Shown here piece after piece: positions 55,361-64,000 of a stretch of DNA of 64,000 nt; position 1 is the first letter of the stretch; each line of letters begins with the position of its first letter. The notes below the pieces were generated by a model. The model ran no database searches. It was given only the letters and a program-made list of their open reading frames with translations, and had not been told where the DNA came from. This DNA comes from Helianthus annuus (taxonomy: Eukaryota; Streptophyta; Magnoliopsida; Asterales; Asteraceae), in contig NC_035436.2 in assembly GCF_002127325.2 (NCBI RefSeq), forward strand, positions 109,639,591-109,703,590, given 5' to 3'. The translations under genes and the position numbers were made by a program.

Positions 55361-56425
55361 AATAGGGTTATCTCTAGACACATGACAGAACTTGCTGTGA
55401 TTTCTGTGCACTAAATTTCCATAATTATGTATGCATCCATAATTACGTAATCCCTTGCACAGTCCGCACAGTTTGTTTTGTAATGTTTTGGGGAAGGATA
55501 TCAAACTTGTGACGAGGGTGACTAGACTTCCATCGGTTCCTTTTAATTAGATCGACAGGGGATCCTCTTGGTTAGGCCACCAAGGAGTCCTTTCAGCTAT
55601 ATCATCACATGATATCCCTAACCAGATTTTTGGATGAATCTGTTTAGCTAGACCACTCAAGGGGTCTAATTATGAAGTAGTACTTTATAATCCGAGGGAC
55701 TTAAATATAACATAGAAGTCCATTGAGGATTTTAAGTAATACCTTTGGGCATCCTACTATGAATCTCTTGTACACGGATATGTAAGTTTCTATGAAGATT
55801 TGGATAACATAATTTGGATCACACAACAATACATAAGGAAACACATAAGCACATGGTCACATAATTGTTTAATTTGATCATAATTTGTTATTAACTTGTT
55901 ATCGATTGAATACGGATATGGAAACCTGTCGACGGATCTCAAGGTTCACTGGAATCTATCTGAGAAGATAGAAAGATCTCCCAAAATTTGATTTTTGATT
56001 ACAAGGAATCACCACATTCGAATGAAGGTATACAACAATTAAAGACTTACGGGAAATTCCTAGGTACCCTATTAAGGATTTATAGTGGTACCTTGGGTAT
56101 TCGTCTTGTGTTGTAACCTGCGCCTTGTACTTCGTTTCCTTAGAATAAACGGGTACTTAGGAATTCCGTGGAAGACGCAAGCGATTATAGAATGGGAGAA
56201 TTTTGGGGGTAGTTTGTTCTTCAAGGAATACGATTCCTTGATTGTCGGTATTGCAAGGGATATGTCGTTTATACATGCAACCATAGAAATACATTGCAAT
56301 GTAAATGAAAGATTTTATTTATAAACAACGATATCAACTGTTCCTTGGATCTTGACAACAAAAGAAACTTAATACATAAGACATGATTATTTCTAAACGA
56401 TGTTGTCTTCTAGTCAGTCGGGTGA
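55361..56425 (-). other. Element D unassigned interior
   Basis: About 1.06 kb between gag and the array. I recognise no pol remnant in any frame. A short plus-strand frame (56085-56324) and minus-strand frame (56072-56299) are unsupported. Could be captured host sequence or a decayed spacer. Confidence 0.5.
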
Positions 56426-57532
56426 TCATCCTTGTGCTGGATTTGCATTAGCAAGCTTTGGGCAATTTCTTCGGAAATGACCCATCTCGCCATAGTTGAA
56501 ACAAGAACCTGGTAGGAAACGACCTTGAGCGGGATTGTTGCCAGCTTGGTTTGGTGCAGCTGCAGCTGGGCAGATTCTTGTTGTATGGCCTATGAGTCCA
56601 CAAGTTTGGCATTTGCGGCACTGTACATTAGCGTGATGATGGAGGCTACATTGGTGGCACAAGGGTGCAGTTCCATTGTATGGTTTTCTAGCAGGGGGTT
56701 GAGCTGGTTGGTTGGGGACGGCTTGACCATTGTGAGCGACCACGGCGAAGTTCTGAGAAGCCTTTCGCTTCCTTGACTTCTTAGGAGATTCAGTATGTTC
56801 ATCCATGGTCTTTGATTCCTCGATTGGGTTCGATTCCCCGGCCGATTTCTTGTCACCTTTTCGAAAAAGTTTATGCTTTCTGATCTGCGATTCAGTCAAG
56901 GTTGCAGATAGCTCAATGGCCTGACGGAGTGTGGTAGGGTTGCTACCAGTGACAATGTCTTGTACCGAGTCCGGCAGGCCGTCGATGTACCTTTCGATAG
57001 CCTTGTCGAGTGGGGCGACCATAGTCGGGCAAAGTAGACTCAACTCCTCAAACCTATCAGTATATGCCCTGTGTTCGCCACTATCTTGTTTCAAATCATC
57101 AAACTCCTTCTCCAACGCTCATTGTTCATGACGAGGACAAAACTCTCTCATCATAAGTGCTCTCAGTTCAGCCCATGTTTGTGCTAGAGCAACATCTGCA
57201 CCACGGTCTCTCATTACCCCGTTCCACCATGTAAGAGCCCTCTTCTGAAACACACTCGAAGAAAACTCGACCTTGCGATTTTCCGGACACTGCACGTGGC
57301 GAAAGGTATTCTCGATGCTCTCGAACCATTGGAGAAGCCCAGTTGCTCCCTCAGAACCACTAAACTTGAGTGGTTTAGCCGAGTTAAAGTTCTTGAAATT
57401 GCATGTACCATTGTTGTTGTTGTTGGCTTGGTTCCATTGAGCAAAGAGATTTGGGAATTGAGCAGCCATCTGCTGCGCAATAATTTATGCCAGCTCGGCA
57501 GTTGCTATCTGGTGTTCGCGTCGAGGAGGCAT
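56426..57532 (-). pseudogene. Element D gag with two early stops
   Basis: Start at 57532 (MPPRREHQI), matching B. Order: FNFNSAKP-like region (CNFKNFNSAKPLKFSG), LLQWFESIENTFRHVQ, ALTWWNGVMRDRGADV, GLPDSVQDIVTGSNPTT, basic linker KKSRKRKASQ, a CHQC...CRKCQTCGLIGHTTRIC knuckle, then CFNYGEMGHFRRNC. A TAA follows ATAELA (an expected CAA) and a TGA follows PRHEQ (an expected CGA). The second Cys of the last knuckle is Tyr. All three look like C-to-T changes on one strand or the other. The LTRs are nearly identical, so either the damage is quick post-insertion decay or the copy moved with proteins from others. Confidence 0.9.
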
Positions 57533-58145
57533 TCTAAAAGAGGAAAACATGAAAGGAAACAAATAAAATGGTATTGGGTAAGAATAGGATGTTACAATCA
57601 CTGACCATAATCACGGTTGATTGTCACTTGTTTGAATCATGAAGCAAACAAACAACACCAGGGCTGAATCAAAGCAAATAGATCCTCATAGTGTATCGCG
57701 AAGACATGCTCGCCTATAAGTGGACACTCACCCCAAGAGTTCCCAGGTAAGAGTGACTGGTCCGATTATGCGGATTTGTACGAACACTCTAACCTTAGAC
57801 AGAAAACCCAGGGTACAGGCATTCACCCTTCCAGTTTGCACGTGTTCACACTATTTAGGACCCAAAACTTTGACGGGAGTTTTGGAAATTCAAAGGGGTT
57901 CAAAACCTTATAACAAAGGGTTCAAAACCTTACAATAGAGGGTTCAAAACCTAGTAATCAATCATCCTAGAACAGATGATTAGCTTTCAAGGCGGTTTTG
58001 AAATTTATGTTCTTGTTGTGGTCGTCGCCTAAGGGTAGGTGACGGTATTGTTTTGTGACTAAACGCAAGTAAACTCGCGTTAGGTTCCTAGGAAGGTTAT
58101 AGACTAGGTCAAAGCATTACTAATAACCTAATTCCCTATAACCAT
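57533..58145 (-). other. Element D leader
   Basis: 613 bp between primer site and gag, matching B's leader (25375-25940). It has a triplication of GGGTTCAAAACCT-like words at 57895-57950. No gene. Confidence 0.75.
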
Positions 58146-58159
58146 TGGCTCTGATACCA
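58146..58159 (-). promoter_or_regulatory. Primer binding site of element D
   Basis: Minus strand TGGTATCAGAGCCA, seven bases from the LTR end at 58167. Confidence 0.94.
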
Positions 58160-58166
58160 TCTTTTC

Positions 58167-61100
58167 TGTCACACCCCGACCACGTAGAACATACAAAACT
58201 TGGCGGAATCGTCGGGGAGTGTTGTAACAGAATCAATTGTTTCAAATCCATGGCGAATGAAGTTTCGTTTTATAAATCAAACATGAAGGTTTACATTGTC
58301 TAAACAAGAATCAAAGTGTACATAACATAAATTAACTAGTTCTTGTCTCGTTTTAAGTCACTAAGGCACAGGTCCGCCTAAGTATGTCTTGATAAGTCCT
58401 ATGCATCATCTCCTGAAAACACATGTGAAAATAGGTACGTCAGCATAAAAATGCCTGTGAGATACATTGGTTTTGTGAAAACGGAATTCATGACTTGAGT
58501 TTGAGAAAATGTTTAGTCATGAACCTCGTATTTTGCTTTGTCTTGTAAATCATTTGAAAAACGGTAAGATCAAATGATATGTATAAATAAGAGAACAATG
58601 CATGGTTAACTGAATAACCATGTAAAAAGAGTTTGTATAAGATTTGTTGTTTGTAAATCAATGTCTTGTGAAAAGCGTGTTATTTGTATAAAATGTTCTA
58701 TGTTTCAAATTGAAATGATTCAAATAACGCTACGATATGTAATACCATACAAACACTTATATATAGGAAGTACCAGCGGCGTATCCACCATGCTTGTATC
58801 ATATTACACATGCCTCGTTACTTAAATCACTTACTCAAACCAAACCATCAAGATGAAATGTTTAACAACGGCAGAAATGTTCATGTATAGTCAAATGTCT
58901 ATTGTCAAATGTAATCCATGTCAACGGATACAACTGGTTTACACGGTTCAATGGTTACAGACGGTTCATGAAATTGAAGGGTTAAGACGGTTCACATAGT
59001 CAAATGGTTACAACGGTTCAAAATGTAGTGTAATGTGTTCATATGCTGGATGAGCATATGCAACAGTAATGCAATGTGAAACAATGTACTACGTATGCAC
59101 ACAATGGGCGTACGTAGCATGAAATGTATTGTAGAGTACAACAGTTCAAAATGTAGTGTGATGTGTTCATATGCTGGATGAGCATATGCAACAGTAATGC
59201 AATGTGCAACAATGTACTAAGTATGCACACAATGGGCATACATAGCATGTAATGTAAAACAATGTACTAAGTACGCACACAATAGGCATACATAGCATGT
59301 GATGTAAAGTGTTGTGCTAAGTATGCACACGATGAACATACATAGCATGAACACAATGAAATCATGTACTATATATGTACTATTGAACATAGCAAGTATA
59401 TGATGTGAAAACAGGAAAGCATGAAAGTAACAGATAGGCACATGTGTTTCACCCCAAAACAGTTTAGAAAACAGTAAAAGAGGGGTTCAATGTACTCACC
59501 TGAGATTGCTTTGAGTTCCTTGTATAATAACCAGATAATGCTAAAGATCACGGAATATCAACGGCCCCTAATAGATAGCTTATGTTAATATACCGGACCA
59601 AATCGGAAGGATCGGACAGTATGCGGGTTCGAAAACCAAACGAGTATGGAGACTCGTGTAATATGGTTTAACAAAGCCTACATACTAAAATGAAACTTAA
59701 CCTAAGTGCTTACGGTCCATCACGACCCGTTTAGGTAGCTTATGCCACCTTACGCGTCGTTCGCGTAGAACGCGTCTGGAACGCCTAACATCGTGACCAC
59801 AAGGTATAACCTCGGAAGATTATAGCTATGGTCACCTAATGTGTTTGGTCAGGTCCTAATGACCGACAAAATGGGTCGGGTTCGAAAGCATAAGCGATGG
59901 TTTAGATCGCTTACCTTACGACCCTATATAAGCACTAAACTAAAAGTGACGAGCTAAGCATGTTAGAACATGCTTAACTAAGTTTGAAAACAGGTTTGAC
60001 ATCAAAACAAACGGCTTTGATGCTCACGAGTAGTTTGGTTACAAAATATGCAAGAATGCACATTTTGGCCGAAACTACGACTCGTCACTGAGCCTAGATA
60101 ACGTGGTGATCAGTAGGTATGGTCACTATGGACCATAACCATCGTGATCACGCTCACGTTATGAAGTTCCATGAACTTCGCATCGACCATAAGCTGGTCA
60201 ATGCAGAAAGTCAACAAAACGTTGACTTTCGGACTCGAAAAGCGAATAAAAGAGCGAAAGAAGACTTACGGAGGGTCCCCGAGTGCAAATCAAGATCAAA
60301 CAACTCAGGTATGAAACAATGGTTTCAACTTAGAGCTTTAGGATCTGATTTTGTGATTTTTACACTAAAGGGGGGGGGGGGGTATTTATAGGAAAAGTGG
60401 AACCGTTAGGATCGTTTTATCGAATATCGAGCCTTGATCACGTGCGTACATGTGTCCAGTGGATAAGTTCAGTGAACTTGACTCTTGGCTCTTCATTGGG
60501 TGAAAAGGCATTGCTCCTTGATCGAACGAAAGGCCAGATTCTGCATTAAATGCAAAATCTTTCTGTCAGACATCCCCACGCGGCCCGCCTCACATTTGGG
60601 CAAAACTCACGCGGGCCGCCTGGCCCTCTCTGATCTGCACCACTTGCAGAATTTACACATTTGGTCCCTGTTGCGTGTTTAAGCTATTTCCAGCCCTTCT
60701 AAGACCTGTAAAGCCATCTTTAAGGCCCTAAAATGATGCCTAAACATTGTGGACATGAAACATGCCCAAAAATATGTCGGATGTCGGTTCGTTTGGCCGT
60801 ACGATCGCGATGATCGCTTAATTACGACGGAATGCGCATAAGTGTGAAAGACGATCCAAATGACGCGACGAATGGATTTTTCTCATGCCAAACACTAAGG
60901 CATAATATAAGGATGCTTACATAAATTTTTGGATGTCCGGATGTACTCAGAACGTAAGTTATGCGCGAAAGTGCAAACTTGTGCACTTTTTGACACTTTT
61001 AGTCCCTGAATGACCCAGAAGTTTATTTTAGCATACCAAACCCCTCAAAGCCTATTTCTAAGCCATGTAAAGGATATTTATGGTATGTTTAACTTATGGA

Positions 61101-61459
61101 CATGTTCCAGAATGTTCGTTATAGTTCAGATTGGCATACTTTCGCAGTTTGTCAAGTTTAGTCCCTGTAAGCGAATTAACTTGTTTTTGCTATACCAAAG
61201 CCTTCAAAACTTATTTCTAAGTTATGTACAGGTTATTTAAGGTACGTTGAGTGTATGTTGATGTTCCGGAGTATTTGTCGCAATAAACTGAGTACGTTTA
61301 CGCACTAGTTAATGCTCCAGAAAGCGATGTAGAGTTTGAATTTGAACAATAATTGATATGTGCAAAACATACACATATTTATACAAGATCCCAAGTTTGA
61401 AATACAATATTTCATCGGCTTGGTATTTGTTTGATGGTCGCGGTGACACAGGTGTCACA
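58167..61459 (-). repeat. Element D 5' LTR
   Basis: 3293 bp, nearly identical to 51052-54347. The clearest length difference is the G tract next to the TATA box: 13 G here (60370-60382), 9 in the other LTR. Right flank AAATC (61460-61464) is the target duplication. Confidence 0.94.
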
Positions 61460-64000
61460 AAATCCATGGCAATTGAAGTTTCGTTTTATTAATCAAACAT
61501 GAAATTTTACATTGTTTTAAACAAGAACCAAAGAGTACATAACATAAATTAACTAGTTCTTCTCCCGTTTTAAGTCACTAAGGCACAGGTCCGCTAAGTA
61601 TGTCTTGATAAGTCCTATGCATCATCTCCTGAAAACACATGTGAAAATATGTACGTCAAAAAATGCATGTGAGATACATAGGTTTTGTGAAAAACAGAAT
61701 TCATGACTTATGTTTGAGAAAATGTTTAGTCATGAACCTTGTAATTTGCTTTGTCTTGTAAATCATTTGAAAAATGATAAGATCAGATGATATGTATAAA
61801 TAAGAGAATAATGTATGGTTAAATGAATAACCATGTAAAATGAGTTTGTATAAGATAAGTTGTTTGTAAATCAATGTCTTGTGAAAAGTATGTTATTTGT
61901 ATAAAATGTTATATGTCTCAAATTGAAATGATTCAAATAACGCTACAATATGTAACACCATACAAACAATTATATATAGGAAGTACCAGCGGCGTATCCA
62001 CCGTGCTTGTATCATATTGCATACGCCTCGTTACTTAAATCACTTACTCAAACCAATACATCAAGGTGAAATGTTTAACAATTGTTGAAATGTTTATGTA
62101 TAGTCAAATGTCTATTGTCAAATGTAAATCATGTCAACAGATACAACTGGTTCACACGATTCAATAGTTACAAACGGTTCATATAATCAAAGGGTTAAGA
62201 CAGTTCACATAGTCAAATGGTTACAACGGTTCAAAATGTAGTATAATGTGTTCATATGCTGGATGAGCATATGCAACAGAAATGCAAGGTAAAACAATGT
62301 ACTAAGTATGCACATAATGGGCGTACATAGCATAAATGTAATGTAAAACAATGTACTAAGTATGCACACAATGGGTGTACATAGCATGAAATTTATTGAA
62401 ATCATGTACTATAAATGTACTAATAAACATAACTAGCATATGATATGAAAGCATGAAAAGCATGAAAGTAGCAAGTAGGCACATGTGTTTCACCCCAAAA
62501 CAGTTTGGAAAACAGTAAAAGAGGGGTATATGTACTCACTTGAGATTGCTTTGAAGTCCTTGTATAACAACCAAATAATGCTAGAGATCACAGATATCAA
62601 ACGACACCTAATATAGGTAACTATGTTAATATACCGGACCTAAATCGGAGGATTGGATAGGATGCGGGTTCGTAAACCAAACGAGTATGGAGACTTGTGT
62701 AATATGGTTTAACAAAGCCCACATACTAAAATGAAACTTAACCTAAGTGCTTACGACCCATTACGACCCGTTTTGGTAGCTTATGCTACCTTAACGCGTC
62801 GTTCGCGTAAAACGCGCTTGGAGCGCCTAACGTCGTGACCATAAGGTATAACCTCGGAAGGTTATTCCCTATACAACTATGGTCACCTAATGTGTTTGGT
62901 CGGATCCTAAAGATCGACTAAATGGGTCGGGTTCGAAAGTATAAGCGATTATTTAGATCGCTTACCTTACGACCCTATATAACCACCTATACTAAAAGTG
63001 ACGAGCTAAGCATGTTAGAACATGCTTAACTAAGTTTAGAAAACAGGTTTGGTATCAAAACAAACGATTTTGATACCTATGAGTAGTTTGGTTACAAAAT
63101 ATGCAAGAATGTGCATTTTGGCCAAAACTACGACTCGTCACTGAGCCTAGATAACGTGGTAATCAGTAGGTGTAGTCACTATGGACTATAACCATCGTGA
63201 TCACGCTCACGTTATGAAGTTCAAACGAACTTCGTGTTGACCATAAACTGGTCAACGTAGAAAGTCAAACAAAGCTTGACTTTCGGACTCGAAAAGCGTA
63301 TAAAAGAACGAAAGAACACTTACGAAGGGTCCCGAAAGCTAATCTTGATCCAGGAGCTCAGGTATGAAGCAATGGCATCAACTTAGAGCTCTTTGATCAG
63401 ATTTGTGGGTTTTTGCAAGAAAGGGGGGGTATTTATAGGATATGCAAGACCGTTAGGATCGTTTCTTGAATATCGTGCCTTGATCTTACCCGTACACTTG
63501 TCGCAATGTTGTGGTAGCTTATTTTGCCCCCACCATAGGGATTTGACAAGTGGCGTTGCCCTTTGGGTGATCGAAAGGGTGTTGCAAGTTGATTAAAAAC
63601 ATTGAATCTGGTCTGGGAGGCTGACGCGGGCCGTGTAAAGGAACACCCTGGGCTTACGCGGGCCGCCTGGATGTTCTGATCAGAAAACAAGTTTCAGAAA
63701 TGACAGTTTAGGTCCCTGTTGTGGTTTAAGGCCATTTCTGACATGTTTAAGGCCTGTTAAGCCATCTTTAAGGCCCTAAAATGATGCTTAAACATTGTGG
63801 ACATGAAACATGCTCAAAAATATGCCGGATGTCGGTTCGTTTGGCCGTACGATCGCGATGTTCGGTTAATTACGATGGAATGCGCATAAGCGCGAAAAAC
63901 GATCCAAAATGCGAGACGAATGGATTTTTCTCATGCCAAACACTAAGGCATAATATTATGATGCTTACATAAATTTTTGGATGTCCGGATGTATTCAGAA
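61460..64000 (-). repeat. LTR E, continuation to the window edge
   Basis: It aligns with D's LTR from its 78th base onward but is more diverged, so it is an older family-1 copy. Paired dyads at about 63621-63667, minus-strand TATA box at 63430-63437 preceded by seven G. It lacks the second 126-bp repeat of D. Its far end and any internal region lie outside the window. Confidence 0.92.

Larger units (their letters stand above)
51052..61459 (-). mobile_element. Element D: complete gag-only gypsy element nested in a sister LTR
   Basis: LTRs 51052-54347 (3296 bp) and 58167-61459 (3293 bp) are almost identical, and a perfect AAATC duplication bounds the element. The 3.8-kb interior has a primer site, a leader and a broken gag, but no protease, RT, RNase H or integrase. 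Between gag and the 3' LTR lie about 1 kb of unknown sequence and a 104-bp tandem array. Layout fits the published TR-GAG class of non-autonomous elements. B (25375-26600) is its closest relative here. Confidence 0.92.

Noticed and set aside
1..64000. A host gene, defence system or biosynthetic cluster
   Set aside because: After assigning nested elements, only 1205-1839 and 55361-56425 stay unexplained, and neither shows a credible coding signal.

Overview
The window looks like plant nuclear heterochromatin made almost entirely of nested LTR retrotransposons. I find no host gene, no rRNA or tRNA gene and no CRISPR array. Evidence for a plant: Ty3/gypsy pol fused to a chromodomain-like C-terminus, initiator-Met tRNA primer binding sites (TGGTATCAGAGC) on both gypsy and copia elements, LTRs of 2-3.3 kb, and many premature stops, several of them apparent CGA-to-TGA changes as expected in methylated DNA. 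The copia gag proteins (two distant CCHC knuckles joined by a long charged coiled-coil region) remind me of Asteraceae elements. That is an impression from memory, not a search result.

Layout, left to right. 1-1204 is the tail of a 3.3-kb-class gypsy LTR (family 1). 1205-1839 is unassigned. 1840-2697 plus 14710-15974 is one LTR of a minus-strand gypsy element 'A', split by tandem element 'T' (2698-14704, minus strand, target site duplication ATGGG). T has the layout LTR - internal - LTR fragment - internal - LTR. A's broken pol lies at 15975-16052 and 19362-22046 and is split by a solo family-1 LTR (16053-19361). Plus-strand element 'B' (LTR 22047-25354, PBS, gag to 26660) follows and is fused near 26.6-26.8 kb to a different LTR, 'C'. 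C runs from about 26790 to 49708 and carries two copia insertions. Copia1 (28317-41571, TSD CCTTC) is complete but lacks pol. It holds a solo family-2 LTR (29459-31795, TSD ACCGC) and an aberrant 'LTR plus 101 bp' insertion (35479-38102, TSD TGGAT). Copia2 (43455-49450) keeps gag, protease and most of integrase but has lost its 3' half. 49709-50969 is the remnant of a third copia (minus). 50970-51051 plus 61460-64000 is a family-1 LTR 'E' (minus), split by element 'D' (51052-61459, minus, TSD AAATC). D is a complete gag-only gypsy element with a 104-bp tandem array.

How the parts relate. Gypsy D, copia1 and copia3 have gag but no pol. If mobile, they would depend on proteins supplied by autonomous relatives such as those represented by A, T and copia2. 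All gag and pol frames seen are broken, so nothing here looks self-sufficient now. The most interesting signals are non-coding: a covarying hairpin inside the transcribed part of family-1 LTRs, a 32-bp perfect palindrome just upstream of the copia2 TATA box with an imperfect counterpart in copia1, dense arrays of short TCGC/GCGA-containing motifs in LTRs and leaders, and a conserved element directly after the copia gag stop.
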